64,000 bases of DNA from Muricea muricata (taxonomy: Eukaryota > Cnidaria > Anthozoa > Malacalcyonacea > Plexauridae), in assembly GCA_963855995.1 (NCBI GenBank), contig OY979718.1, positions 25,844,282 to 25,908,281 of the forward strand, written 5' to 3'. The notes under the pieces are model-generated. The model was not told the DNA's origin. It worked only from the letters and a program-made list of their open reading frames with translations, and made no database searches. The stretch's first letter is position 1, and the number at the start of each line of letters is the position of its first letter. Shown here piece by piece: positions 8,654 to 20,446 of this stretch. A program made the translations under genes and the position numbers.

Positions 8654-8777
8654 AACAGATGCTTGTTTGAATTCTTGTTGAAATTTTCCACTCAAAGTAA
8701 TTCATATCCTTTTGTTAAGAATATAACCATCTCCAAGTATTGTTATGTGGCCAAAAACTGCAACAAACTACGTATTT

Positions 8778-8849
8778 CTCGACGGCGGGGAATCGAACCC
8801 CGGTCTCCCGCGTGACAGGCGGGGATACTGACCACTATACTATCGAGGA
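8778..8849 (-). tRNA. tRNA-Asp-like(GTC), C type (reference C)
   Basis: Acceptor TCCTCGA against CCGTCGA mismatches at pairs 3, 4 and 7. D, anticodon and T arms and both boxes are intact. A scanner would probably call it tRNA-Asp with a reduced score. Confidence 0.55.
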
Positions 8850-8974
8850 AACAGATAGTTATTTGGAATCTTTTTGAAATTTTTTACTTAAAGTAATTCA
8901 TTTCCTTTTGTTAAGAATATAACCATCTGCAACTGTTCTTATATGGCAAAATAACAGCAACAAATTACCAATTT

Positions 8975-9046
8975 CTCCCCGGCGGGGAATCGAACCCCGG
9001 TCTCCCGCGTGACAGGCGGGGATACTCACTACTATACTACCGAGGA
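8975..9046 (-). tRNA. tRNA-Asp(GTC), B type after C, no A relic
   Basis: G17A only. It lies directly above C 8778 on a spacer that begins D-like and becomes B-like, so B-C-B-D order occurs only here. Confidence 0.85.
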
Positions 9047-9169
9047 AACAGATGCTTGTTTGAATTCTTCTTGAAATTTTCCACTCAAAGTAATTCATAT
9101 CCTTTTGTTAAGAATATAACATCTCCAACTGTTCTTATGTGGCCAAAAACTGCAACAAACTACGTATTT

Positions 9170-9241
9170 CTCCACGGTGGGGAATCAAACCCCGGTCTCC
9201 AGCGTGACAGGCGGGGATACTGACCACTATACTACCGAGGA
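9170..9241 (-). pseudogene. tRNA-Asp pseudogene, D type
   Basis: T-loop TTTGATT, T-stem base changed and the D-type GCTGG anticodon strand; the 3' acceptor strand is CCGTGGA. Confidence 0.6.
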
Positions 9242-9684
9242 AACAGATGGATATTTGAGATCTTGTTAAATTTTTTCAATGAAAGAAAGTGATTTCCTGT
9301 TTCTAGGAATATAATCATCTCCGACTGTTCTTATCTAAATAAAGAACAGCAAGAAACAAATAATTTCTCAATTTCTGTAAGGATATTTGTTTGGGATCTT
9401 TTAAAAAATTTTCATTTACTCTAAGTCATTTCCTGTTGTCAAGAATATAATTTTGTCGAACTGCACTTGGGTGGCCAAGGAACAGCAAAAAAGCTTCTAA
9501 TTTCTCCACGGCGGGGAATCGAACCTCCCTCCACCGCGTGACCACCATACTACTGCGGAAGCTGATGGTTGTTTGAGATCTTGTGAAAATTTTTCAGTTA
9601 AAGTAATTTATTTCCTGTTGTTAAGAATATAACCATCAGCAACTGTTCTTATATGGTAAAAGAATAGCAACAAATTACCAATTT

Positions 9685-9756
9685 CTCCCCGAAGGGAAAT
9701 CGAACCCCGGTCTCCGGCGTGACAGGCGGGGATACTGACAACTATACTTTCGAGGA
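9685..9756 (-). tRNA. tRNA-Asp-like(GTC), B'/h hybrid
   Basis: 3' half is B'-like (C60T, G64T, C65T, G41C) and 5' half is h-like (G7A, T8A, G17T, G20C). Full length but with weak stems and A box. A 9504-9559; followed by E. Confidence 0.5.
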
Positions 9757-10201
9757 AACAGATGGTTATTGGAGATCTTGTTAAATTTTTTCAGTGAAAG
9801 AAAGTGATTTCCTGTTTCTAGGAATATAATCATCTCCGACTGTTCTTATCTAAATAAAGAACAGCAAGAAACAAATAATTTCTCAATTTCTGTAAGGATA
9901 TTTGTTTGGGATTTTTTAAAAAATTTTCATTTACTCTAAGTCATTTCCTGTTGTCAAGAATATAACCTTGTCGAACTGCACTTGGGTGGCCAAGGAACAG
10001 CAAAAAAAGCTTCTAATTTCTCCACGGCGGGGAATCGAACCCCCCCTCCACCGCGTGACCACCATACTACAGCGGAAGCTTATGGTTGTTTGACATCTTG
10101 TGAAAATTTTTCAGTTGAAGTAATTTATTTCCTGTTGTTAAGAATATAACCATCTGCAACTGTTCTTATATAACAAAAGAACCGCAACAAATTACAAATT
10201 T

Positions 10202-10273
10202 CTCCCCGGCGGGGAATCGAACCCCGGTCTCCCGCGTGGTAGGCGGGGATACTCACCAGTATACTACCTAGGA
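10202..10273 (-). tRNA. tRNA-Asp-derived, anticodon ACC (Gly-type)
   Basis: G34A and T35C change the anticodon from GTC to ACC, which would read a glycine codon. C5A and G15C damage the acceptor and A box, so drift is likely. A 10020-10076 carries one extra base; C at 10398. Confidence 0.7.
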
Positions 10274-10397
10274 AACAGATGCTTGTTTGAATTTTTGTTG
10301 AAATTTTCCACTCAAAGTAATTCATATCCTTTTGTTAAGAATATAACCATCTCCAAGTATTGTTATGTGGCCAAAAACTGCAACAAACTACGTATTT

Positions 10398-10469
10398 CTC
10401 CACGGCGGGGAATCGAACCCCAGTCTCCCGCGTGACAGGCGGGGATACTGACCACTATACTATCGAGGA
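10398..10469 (-). tRNA. tRNA-Asp-like(GTC), C type
   Basis: 3' acceptor strand CCGTGGA repairs pair 3 of the C form; C48T weakens the T-stem end. Confidence 0.52.
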
Positions 10470-10592
10470 AACAGATGGTTATTTGGAATCTTGTTGAAAT
10501 TTTTTACTTAAAGTAATTCATTTCCTTTTGTTAAGAAGATAACATCTCCAACTGTTCTTATTTGGCCAAAAACTGCAACAAACTACGTATTT

Positions 10593-10664
10593 CTCGACGG
10601 CGGGGAATCGAACCCCGGTCTCCAGCGTGACAGGCGGGGATACTGACCACTATACTACCGAGGA
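10593..10664 (-). pseudogene. tRNA-Asp pseudogene, D type, T-loop intact
   Basis: TTCGATT is kept, so the B box is good. Acceptor mismatches and the GCTGG anticodon strand remain. Confidence 0.55.
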
Positions 10665-11107
10665 AACAGATGCTTATTGGAGATCTTGTTAAATTTTTTC
10701 AGTGAAAGAAAGTGATTTCCTGTTTCTAGGAATATAATCATCTCCGAATGTTCTTATCTAAATAAAGAACAGCAAGAAACAAATAATTTCTCAATTTCTG
10801 TAAGGATATTTGTTTGGGATCTTTTAAAAAAATTTCATTAACTCTAAGTCATTTCCTGTTGTCAAGAATATAACCTTGTCGAACTGCACTTGGGTGGCCA
10901 AGGAACAGCAAAAAAGCTTCTAATTTCTCCACGGCGGGGAATCGAACCCCCCTCCACCGCGTGACCACCATACTACTGCGGAAGCTGATGGTTGTTTGAG
11001 ATCTTGTGAAAATTTTTCAGTTAAAGTAATTTATTTTCTGTTGTTAAGAATATCACCATCTGCAACTGTTCTTATATGGAAAAAGAATAGCAACAAATTA
11101 CCAATTT

Positions 11108-11179
11108 CTCCCCGGCGGGGAATCGAACCCCGGTCTCCCGCGTGACAGGCGGGGATACTCACCACTATACTACCAAGGA
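11108..11179 (-). tRNA. tRNA-Asp(GTC), B type
   Basis: C5T makes a T-G wobble in the acceptor; otherwise consensus. A 10927-10982; h 11197-11242. Confidence 0.92.
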
Positions 11180-11683
11180 AACAGATGCTTGTTTGATCTC
11201 CCGCGTGACAAGCGGGGATACTGACAACTATACTTTCGAGGAAACAGATGGTTATTGGAGATCTTGTTAAATTTTTTCAGTGAAAGAAAGTGATTTCCTG
11301 TTTCTAGGATTATAGTCATCTCCGACTGTTCTTATCTAAATAAAAAACAGCAAGAAACAAATAGTTTCTCAATTTCTGTAAGGATATTTGTTTGGGATCT
11401 TTTAAAAAATTTTCATTTACTCTAAGTCATTTCCTTTTATGAATAATATAACCTTGTTAACTGCACTTGGGTGGCCAAAGAACAGCAAAAAAGCTTCTAA
11501 TTTCTCCACGGCAGTGAATCGAACCCCCCTCCACCACGTGACCACCATACTACTGCGGAGCGGATGGTTGTTTGAGATCTGGTGAAAATTTTTCAGTTAA
11601 AGTAATTTATTTCCTGTTGTTAAGAATATAACCATGTGCAACTGTTCTTATATGGCAAAAGAACAGCAACAAATTACCAATTT

Positions 11684-11755
11684 CTCCCCGGCGGGGAATC
11701 GAACCCCGGTCTCCCGCGTGACAGGCGGGGATACTCACCACTATACTACCGAGGA
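11684..11755 (-). tRNA. tRNA-Asp(GTC), B type, consensus
   Basis: Identical to the reference. A 11504-11559; h 11773-11818. Confidence 0.95.
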
Positions 11756-12261
11756 AACAGATGCTTGTTTGATCTTCCGCGTGACAAGCGGGGATACTGA
11801 CAACTATACTTTCGAGGAAACAGATGGTTATTGGAGATCTTGTTAAATTTTTTCAGTGAAAGAAAGTGATTTCCTATTTCTAGGAATATAATCATCTCCG
11901 ACTGTTCTTATCTAAATAGAGAACAGCAAAAAACAAATAATTTCTGAATTTCTCTAAGGATATTTTTTTGGGATCTTTTAAAAAAATTTCATTTACTCTA
12001 AGTCATTTCCTGTTGTCAAGAATATAACCTTGTCGAACTGCACTTGGGTGGCCAAGGAACAGCAAAAAAGCTTCTAATTTCTCCACGGCGGGGAATCGAA
12101 CCCCCCTCCACCGCGTGACTACCATACTATTGCGGAAGCGGATGGTTGCTTGAGATCTTGTGAAAATTTTTCAGTTAAAGTAATTTATTTCCTGTTGTTA
12201 AGAATATAACCATCTACAACTGTTCTTATATGGCAAAAGAACAGCAACAAATTACCAATTT

Positions 12262-12333
12262 CTCCCCGGCGGGGAATCGAACCCCGGTCTCCCGCGTGAC
12301 AGGCGGGGATACTCACCACTATACTACCGAGGA
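12262..12333 (-). tRNA. tRNA-Asp(GTC), B type, consensus
   Basis: Identical to the reference. A 12081-12136; h 12351-12396. Confidence 0.95.
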
Positions 12334-12839
12334 AACAGATGCTTGTTTGATCTCCCGCGTGACAGTCGGGGATACTGACAACTATACTTTCGAGAAAACA
12401 GATGGTTATTGGAGATCTTGTTAAATTTTTTCAGTGAAAGAAAGTGATTTCCTTTTTCTAGGAATATAATCATCTCCGACTGTTCTTTTCTAAATAAAGA
12501 ACAGCAAAAAACAAATAGTTTCTCAATTTCTGTAAGCATATTTGTTAGGGATCTTTTAAAAAATTTTCATTTACTCTAAGTCATTTCCTGTTGTCAAGAA
12601 TATAACCTTGTCGAACTGCACTTGGGTGGCCAAGGAACAGCAAAAAAGCTTCTAATTTCTCCACGGCGGGGAATCGAACCTCCCTCCACCGCGTGACCAC
12701 CATACTACTGCGGAAGCTGATGGTTGTTTGAGATCTTGTGAAAATTTTTCAGTTAAAGTAATTTATTTCCTGTTGTTAAGAGTATAACCATCTGCAACTG
12801 TTCTTATATGGCAAAAGAACAGCAACAAATTACAAATTT

Positions 12840-12911
12840 CTCCCCGGCGGGGAATCGAACCCCGGTCTCCCGCGTGACAGGCGGGGATACTCACCACTAT
12901 ACTACCGAGGA
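12840..12911 (-). tRNA. tRNA-Asp(GTC), B type, consensus
   Basis: Identical to the reference. A 12659-12714; C 13036 and D 13231 upstream. Confidence 0.95.
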
Positions 12912-13035
12912 AACAGATGCTTGTTTGAATTCTTTTTGAAATTTTCCACTCAAAGTAATTCATATCCTTTTGTTAAGAATATAACCATCTCCAAGTATTG
13001 TGATGTGGCCAAAAACTGCAACAAACTACGTATTT

Positions 13036-13107
13036 CTCGACGGCGGGGAATCGAACCACGGTTTCCCGCGTGACAGGCGGGGATACTGACCACTATACTA
13101 TCGAGGA
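13036..13107 (-). tRNA. tRNA-Asp-like(GTC), C type
   Basis: C acceptor mismatches, plus one T-stem change and one variable-loop change. Confidence 0.45.
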
Positions 13108-13230
13108 AACAGATGGTTGTTTGGAATCTTGTTGAAATTTTTTACTTAAAGTAATTCATTTCCTTTTGTTAAGAATATGACATCTCCAACTTTTCTTATG
13201 TGGCCAAAAACTGCAACAAACTACGTATTT

Positions 13231-13302
13231 CGCGACGGCGGAGAATCGAACCCCGGTCTCCAGCGTGACAGGCGGGGATACTGACCACTATACTACCGAG
13301 GA
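13231..13302 (-). pseudogene. tRNA-Asp pseudogene, D type
   Basis: T-loop intact, but the acceptor end reads cgcgacgg on plus and the T-stem has one change; anticodon strand GCTGG. Confidence 0.55.
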
Positions 13303-13745
13303 AACAGATGGTTATTGGAGATCTTGTTAAATTTTTTCAGTGAAAGAAAGTGATTTCCTGTTTCTGGGAATATAATCATCTCCGACTGTTCTTATCTAAA
13401 TAAAGAACAGAAAGAAACAAATAATTTCTCAATTTCTGTAAGGATATTTGTTTGGGATCTTTTAAAAAATTTTCATTTACTCTAAGTCATTTCCTGTTAT
13501 CAAGAATATAACCTTGTCGAACTGCTTTTGGGTGCCCAAGGAACAGCAAAAAAGCTTCTAATTTCTCCACGGCGGGGAATCGAACCCCCCTCCACCGCGT
13601 GACCACCATACTACTGCGGAAGCGGAAGGTTGGTTGAGATCTTGTGAAAATTTTTCAGTTAAAGTAATTTATTTCCTGTTGTTAAGAATATAACCATCTG
13701 CAACTGTTCTTATATGGCAAAAGAACAGCAACAAATTCCCAATTT

Positions 13746-13817
13746 CTCCCCGGCGGGGAATCGAACCCAGGTCTCCCGCGTGACAGGCGGGGATACTCAC
13801 CACTATACTACCGAGGA
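13746..13817 (-). tRNA. tRNA-Asp(GTC), B type
   Basis: G49T breaks a T-stem pair. A 13565-13620; h 13835-13880. Confidence 0.85.
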
Positions 13818-14322
13818 AACAGATGCTTGTTTGATCTCCCGCGTGACAAGCGGGGATACTGACAACTATACTTTCGAGGAAACAGATGGTTATTGGAGAT
13901 CTTGTTAATTTTTTTCAGTGAAAGAAAGTGATTTCCTGTTTCTAGAAATATAATCATCTCCGACTGTTCTTATCTAAATAAAAAACAGCAAGAAACAAAT
14001 AATTTCTCAATTTCTGTAACGATATTTTTTTGGGATCTTTTAAAAAATTTTCATTTACTCTAAGTCATTTCCTTTTATCGAGAATATAACCTTGTCGAAC
14101 TGCACTTGGGTGGCCAAGGAACAGCAAAAAAGCTTCTAATTTCTCCACGGCGGTGAATCGAACCCCCCTCCACCGCGTGACCACCATACTACTGCGGAGC
14201 GGATAATTGTTTGAGATCTGGTGAAAATTTCTCAGTTAAAATAATTTATTTCCTGTTGTTAAGAATATAACCATCTGCAACTGTTCTTATATGGCAAAAG
14301 AACAGCAACAAATTACCAATTT

Positions 14323-14394
14323 CTCCCCGGCGGGGAATCGAACCCCGGTCTCCCGCGTGACAGGCGGGGATACTCACCAGTATACTACCGAGGA
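14323..14394 (-). tRNA. tRNA-Asp(GTC), B type
   Basis: G15C in the D-arm/A box. A 14143-14198; h 14412-14457. Confidence 0.87.
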
Positions 14395-14900
14395 AACAGA
14401 TGCTTGTTTGATCTCCCGCGTGACAGTCGGGGATACTGACAACTATACTTTCGAGGAAACAGATGGTTATTGGAGATCTTGTTAAATTTTTTCAGTGAAA
14501 GAAAGTGATTTCCTTTTTCTAGGAATATAATCATCTACGACTGTTCTTTTCTAAATAAAGGACAGCAAAAAACAAATAGTTTCTCAATTTCTGTAAGCAT
14601 ATTTGTTTGGGATCTTTTAAAAAATTTTCATTTACTCTAAGTCATTTCCTGTTGTTAAGAATATAACCTTGTCGAACTGCACTTGGGTGGCCAAGGAACA
14701 GCAAAAAAGCCTCTAATTTTTCCACGGCGGGGAATCGAACCTTTCTCCACCGCGTGACCACCATACTACTGCGGAAGCTGATGGTTGTTTGAGATCTGTT
14801 GAAAATTTTTCAGTTAAAGTAATTTATTTCCTGTTGTTAAGAATATAACCATCTGCAACTGTTCTTATATGGCAAAAGAACAGCAACAAATTACCAGTTT

Positions 14901-14972
14901 CTCCCCGGCGGGGAATCGAACCCCGGCCTCCCGCGTGACAGGCGGGGATACTCACCACTATACTACCGAGGA
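14901..14972 (-). tRNA. tRNA-Asp(GTC), B type
   Basis: A46G in the variable loop only. A 14720-14775; h 14990-15035. Confidence 0.91.
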
Positions 14973-15477
14973 AACAGATGCTTGTTTGATCTCCCGCGTG
15001 ACAAGCGGGGATACTGACAACTATACTTTCGAGGAAACAGATGGTTATTGGAGATCTTGTTAAATTTTTTCAGTGAAAGAAAGTGATTTCCTGTTTCTAG
15101 GAATATAATCATCTCCGACTGTTCTTATATAAATAAAAAACAGCAAGAAACAAATAATTTGTCAATTTCTGTAAGGATATTTGTTTGGGATCTTTTAAAA
15201 AATTTTCATTTACTCTAAGTCATTTCCTTTTATAAAGAATATAACCTTGTTGAACTGCACTTGGGTGGCCAAGGAACAGCAAAAAAGCTTCTAATTTCTC
15301 CACGGCGGTGAATCGAACCCCCCTCCACCGCGTGACCACCATACTACTACGGAGCGGATGGTTGTTTGAGATCTTGTAAAAATTTTTCAGTTAAAGTAAT
15401 TTATTTCCTGTTGTTAAGAATATAACCATGTGCAACTGTTTTTATATGGCAAAAGAACAGCAACAAATTACCAATTT

Positions 15478-15549
15478 CTCCACGGTGGGGAATCGAACCT
15501 CGGTCTCCCGCGTGACAGGCGGGGATAGTCACCACTATACTACCGAGGA
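15478..15549 (-). tRNA. tRNA-Asp-like(GTC), B type, degraded
   Basis: G22C, G50A, G64A and G68T affect the D-loop, T-stem and acceptor. A 15298-15353; a second B-like core follows at 15674. Confidence 0.65.
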
Positions 15550-15673
15550 AACAGATGCTTGTTTGAATTCTTTTTGAAATTTTCCACTCAAAGTAATTTA
15601 TATCCTTTTGTTAAGAATATAACCATCTCCAAGTATTGTGATGTGGCCAAAAACTGCAACAAACTACGTATTT

Positions 15674-15745
15674 CTCCCCGGAGGGGAATCGAGCCCCGGT
15701 CTCCCGCGTGACAGGCGGGGATACTCACCACTATACTACCGAGGA
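15674..15745 (-). tRNA. tRNA-Asp(GTC), B-like core in a C spacer
   Basis: The 3' flank is C-type but the core is B-like, with a fully paired acceptor. T53C alters the B box and G64T the T-stem base. It carries its own h relic at 15763-15808, so it is a C/B recombinant. Confidence 0.75.
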
Positions 15746-16252
15746 AACAGATGCTTGTTTGATCTCCCGCGTGACAAGCGGGGATACTGACAACTATACT
15801 TTCGAGGAAACAGATGGTTATTGGAGATCTTGTTAAATTTTTTCAGTGAAAGAAAGTGATTTCCTGTTTCTAGGAATATAATCATCTCCGACTGTTCTTA
15901 TCTAAATAGAGAACAGCAAGAAACAAATAATTTCTGAATTTCTGTAAGGATATTTTTTTGGGATCTTTTAAAAAAATTTCATTTACTCTAAGTCATTTCC
16001 TGTTGTCAAGAATATAACCTTGTCGAACTGCACTTGGGTGGTCAAGGAACAGCAAAAAAGCTTTTAATTTCTCCACGGCGGGGAATCGAACCCCCCCTCC
16101 ACCGCGTGACCACCATACTACTGCGGAAGCTGATGGTTGTTTGAGATCTTGTGAAAATTTTTCAGTTAAAGTAATTTATTTTCTGTTGTTAAGAATATTA
16201 CCAACTTCAACTGTTCTTATATGGCAAAAGAATAGCAAAAAATTACCAATTT

Positions 16253-16324
16253 CTCCCCGGCGGGGAATCGAACCCCGGTCTCCCGCGTGACAGGCGTAGA
16301 TACTTACCACTATACTACCGAGGA
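16253..16324 (-). tRNA. tRNA-Asp(GTC), B type, weak anticodon stem
   Basis: G20A, C27T and C28A leave the top of the anticodon stem mispaired. A 16071-16127 (one extra C); h 16342-16387. Confidence 0.72.
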
Positions 16325-16830
16325 AACAGATGCTTGTTTGATCTCCCGCGTGACAGTCGGGGATACTGACAACTATACTTTCGAGGAAACAGATGGTTAT
16401 TGGAGATCTTGTTAAATTTTTTCAGTGAAAGAAAGTGATTTCCTGTTTCTAGGAATATAATCATCTCCGACTGTTGTTATCTAAAGAACGAACAGCAAGA
16501 AACAAATAGTTTCTCAATTTCTGTAAGGATATTTGTTTGGGATCTTTTAAAAAATTTTCATTTACTCTAAGTCATTTCCTGTTGTCAAGAATATAACCTT
16601 GTCGAACTGCACTTGGGTGGCCAAGGAACAGCAAAAAAGCTTCTAATTTCTCCACGGCGGCGAATCGAAACCCCCTCCACCGCGTGACCACCATACTACT
16701 GCGGAAGCTGATGGTTGCTTGAGATCTTGTGAAAATTTTTCAGTTAAAGTAATTTATTTCCTAATGTTAAGAATATAGCCATCTGCAACTGTTCTTATAT
16801 GGCAAAAGAACAGCAACAAATTACCAATTT

Positions 16831-16902
16831 CTCCCAGGCGGGGAATCGAACCCCGGTCTCCCGCGTGACAGGCGGGGATACTCACCACTATACTACCGAG
16901 GA
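16831..16902 (-). tRNA. tRNA-Asp(GTC), B type
   Basis: G67T mispairs acceptor pair 5. A 16650-16705; C 17027, D 17222. Confidence 0.83.
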
Positions 16903-17026
16903 AACAGATGCTTGTTTGAAATCTTGTTGAAATTTTCCACTCAAAGTAATTCATATCCTTTTGTTAAGAATATAACCATCTCCAAGTATTTTTATGTGGC
17001 CAAAAACTGCAACAAACTACGTATTT

Positions 17027-17098
17027 CTCCACGGCGGGGAATCGAACCCCAGTCTCCCGCGTGACAGGCGGGGATACTGACCACTATACTATCGAGGA
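17027..17098 (-). tRNA. tRNA-Asp-like(GTC), C type
   Basis: Same form as 10398 (CCGTGGA acceptor strand, C48T). Confidence 0.52.
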
Positions 17099-17221
17099 AA
17101 CAGATGGTTATTTGGAATCTTGTTGAAATTTTTTACTTAAAGTAATTCATTTCCTTTTGTTAAGAATATAACATCTCCAACTGTTCTTATGTGGCCAAAA
17201 ACTGCAACAAACTACGTATTT

Positions 17222-17293
17222 CTCGACGGCGGGGAATCGAACCCCGGTCTCCAGCGTGACAGGCGGGGATACTGACCACTATACTACCGAGGA
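17222..17293 (-). pseudogene. tRNA-Asp pseudogene, D type, T-loop intact
   Basis: Same form as 10593. Confidence 0.55.
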
Positions 17294-17735
17294 AACAGAT
17301 GGTTATTGGAGATCTTGTTAAATTTTTTCAGTGAAAGAAAGTGATTTCCAGTTTCTAGGAATATAATCATCTCCGACTGTTCTTATCTAAATAAAGAACA
17401 GCAAGAAACAAATAATTTCTGAATTTCTGTAAGGATATTTTTTTGGGATCTTTTAAAAAAATTTCATTTCCTCTAAGTCATTTCCTGTTGTCAAGAATAT
17501 AACCTTGTCGAACTGCACTTGGGTGGCCAAGGAACAGCAAAAAAGCTTCTAATTTCTCCACGGCGGGGAATCGAAACCCCCTCCACCACGTGACCACCAT
17601 ACTACTGCGGAGCGGATGGTTGTTTGAGATCTGGTGAAAATTTTTCAGTTAAAGTAATTTATTTCCTGTTGTTAAGAATATAACCATGTGCAACTGTTCT
17701 TATATGGCAAAAGAACAGCAACAAATTACCAATTT

Positions 17736-17807
17736 CTCCCCGGCGGGGAATCGAACCCCGGTCTCCCGCGTGACAGGCGGGGATACTCACCACTATACTA
17801 CCGAGGA
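17736..17807 (-). tRNA. tRNA-Asp(GTC), B type, consensus
   Basis: Copy of 11684. A 17556-17611 is the hybrid relic at the duplication joint; h 17825-17870. Confidence 0.95.
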
Positions 17808-18313
17808 AACAGATGCTTGTTTGATCTTCCGCGTGACAAGCGGGGATACTGACAACTATACTTTCGAGGAAACAGATGGTTATTGGAGATCTTGTTAAAT
17901 TTTTTCAGTGAAAGAAAGTGATTTCCTATTTCTAGGAATATAATCATCTCCGACTGTTCTTATCTAAATAGAGAACAGCAAAAAACAAATAATTTCTGAA
18001 TTTCTCTAAGGATATTTTTTTGGGATCTTTTAAAAAAATTTCATTTACTCTAAGTCATTTCCTGTTGTCAAGAATATAACCTTGTCGAACTGCACTTGGG
18101 TGGCCAAGGAACAGCAAAAAAGCTTCTAATTTCTCCACGGCGGGGAATCGAACCCCCCTCCACCGCGTGACTACCATACTATTGCGGAAGCGGATGGTTG
18201 CTTGAGATCTTGTGAAAATTTTTCAGTTAAAGTAATTTATTTCCTGTTGTTAAGAATATAACCATCTACAACTGTTCTTATATGGCAAAAGAACAGCAAC
18301 AAATTACCAATTT

Positions 18314-18385
18314 CTCCCCGGCGGGGAATCGAACCCCGGTCTCCCGCGTGACAGGCGGGGATACTCACCACTATACTACCGAGGA
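18314..18385 (-). tRNA. tRNA-Asp(GTC), B type, consensus
   Basis: Copy of 12262. A 18133-18188; h 18403-18448. Confidence 0.95.
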
Positions 18386-18891
18386 AACAGATGCTTGTTT
18401 GATCTCCCGCGTGACAGTCGGGGATACTGACAACTATACTTTCGAGAAAACAGATGGTTATTGGAGATCTTGTTAAATTTTTTCAGTGAAAGAAAGTGAT
18501 TTCCTTTTTCTAGGAATATAATCATCTCCGACTGTTCTTTTCTAAATAAAGAACAGCAAAAAACAAATAGTTTCTCAATTTCTGTAAGCATATTTGTTAG
18601 GGATCTTTTAAAAAATTTTCATTTACTCTAAGTCATTTCCTGTTGTCAAGAATATAACCTTGTCGAACTGCACTTGGGTGGCCAAGGAACAGCAAAAAAG
18701 CTTCTAATTTCTCCACGGCGGGGAATCGAACCTCCCTCCACCGCGTGACCACCATACTACTGCGGAAGCTGATGGTTGTTTGAGATCTTGTGAAAATTTT
18801 TCAGTTAAAGTAATTTATTTCCTGTTGTTAAGAGTATAACCATCTGCAACTGTTCTTATATGGCAAAAGAACAGCAACAAATTACAAATTT

Positions 18892-18963
18892 CTCCCCGGC
18901 GGGGAATCGAACCCCGGTCTCCCGCGTGACAGGCGGGGATACTCACCACTATACTACCGAGGA
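18892..18963 (-). tRNA. tRNA-Asp(GTC), B type, consensus
   Basis: Copy of 12840. A 18711-18766; C 19088. Confidence 0.95.
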
Positions 18964-19087
18964 AACAGATGCTTGTTTGAATTCTTTTTGAAATTTTCCA
19001 CTCAAAGTAATTCATATCCTTTTGTTAAGAATATAACCATCTCCAAGTATTGTGATGTGGCCAAAAACTGCAACAAACTACGTATTT

Positions 19088-19159
19088 CTCGACGGCGGGG
19101 AATCGAACCACGGTTTCCCGCGTGACAGGCGGGGATACTGACCACTATACTATCGAGGA
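19088..19159 (-). tRNA. tRNA-Asp-like(GTC), C type
   Basis: Copy of 13036. Confidence 0.45.
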
Positions 19160-19282
19160 AACAGATGGTTGTTTGGAATCTTGTTGAAATTTTTTACTTA
19201 AAGTAATTCATTTCCTTTTGTTAAGAATATGACATCTCCAACTTTTCTTATGTGGCCAAAAACTGCAACAAACTACGTATTT

Positions 19283-19354
19283 CGCGACGGCGGAGAATCG
19301 AACCCCGGTCTCCAGCGTGACAGGCGGGGATACTGACCACTATACTACCGAGGA
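19283..19354 (-). pseudogene. tRNA-Asp pseudogene, D type
   Basis: Copy of 13231. Confidence 0.55.
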
Positions 19355-19797
19355 AACAGATGGTTATTGGAGATCTTGTTAAATTTTTTCAGTGAAAGAA
19401 AGTGATTTCCTGTTTCTGGGAATATAATCATCTCCGACTGTTCTTATCTAAATAAAGAACAGAAAGAAACAAATAATTTCTCAATTTCTGTAAGGATATT
19501 TGTTTGGGATCTTTTAAAAAATTTTCATTTACTCTAAGTCATTTCCTGTTATCAAGAATATAACCTTGTCGAACTGCTTTTGGGTGCCCAAGGAACAGCA
19601 AAAAAGCTTCTAATTTCTCCACGGCGGGGAATCGAACCCCCCTCCACCGCGTGACCACCATACTACTGCGGAAGCGGAAGGTTGGTTGAGATCTTGTGAA
19701 AATTTTTCAGTTAAAGTAATTTATTTCCTGTTGTTAAGAATATAACCATCTGCAACTGTTCTTATATGGCAAAAGAACAGCAACAAATTCCCAATTT

Positions 19798-19869
19798 CTC
19801 CCCGGCGGGGAATCGAACCCAGGTCTCCCGCGTGACAGGCGGGGATACTCACCACTATACTACCGAGGA
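19798..19869 (-). tRNA. tRNA-Asp(GTC), B type
   Basis: Copy of 13746 (G49T). A 19617-19672; h 19887-19932. Confidence 0.85.
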
Positions 19870-20374
19870 AACAGATGCTTGTTTGATCTCCCGCGTGACA
19901 AGCGGGGATACTGACAACTATACTTTCGAGGAAACAGATGGTTATTGGAGATCTTGTTAATTTTTTTCAGTGAAAGAAAGTGATTTCCTGTTTCTAGAAA
20001 TATAATCATCTCCGACTGTTCTTATCTAAATAAAAAACAGCAAGAAACAAATAATTTCTCAATTTCTGTAACGATATTTTTTTGGGATCTTTTAAAAAAT
20101 TTTCATTTACTCTAAGTCATTTCCTTTTATCGAGAATATAACCTTGTCGAACTGCACTTGGGTGGCCAAGGAACAGCAAAAAAGCTTCTAATTTCTCCAC
20201 GGCGGTGAATCGAACCCCCCTCCACCGCGTGACCACCATACTACTGCGGAGCGGATAATTGTTTGAGATCTGGTGAAAATTTCTCAGTTAAAATAATTTA
20301 TTTCCTGTTGTTAAGAATATAACCATCTGCAACTGTTCTTATATGGCAAAAGAACAGCAACAAATTACCAATTT

Positions 20375-20446
20375 CTCCCCGGCGGGGAATCGAACCCCGG
20401 TCTCCCGCGTGACAGGCGGGGATACTCACCAGTATACTACCGAGGA
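20375..20446 (-). tRNA. tRNA-Asp(GTC), B type
   Basis: Copy of 14323 (G15C). A 20195-20250; h 20464-20509. Confidence 0.87.

Larger units (their letters stand above)
6257..8777 (-). repeat. 2521-bp tandem duplication, copy 2
   Basis: Second copy, ending at the C core that starts at 8778, where the anticodon stem sequence reverts to the consensus C form. Confidence 0.85.
11531..17582 (-). repeat. 6052-bp tandem duplication, copy 1
   Basis: Every core between the two A relics at 11504 and 17556 recurs at +6052. The relic at 17556 is a hybrid of 11504 and 23608, which places the exchange near its middle. The only internal difference I saw is c16760/t22812. Confidence 0.9.
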
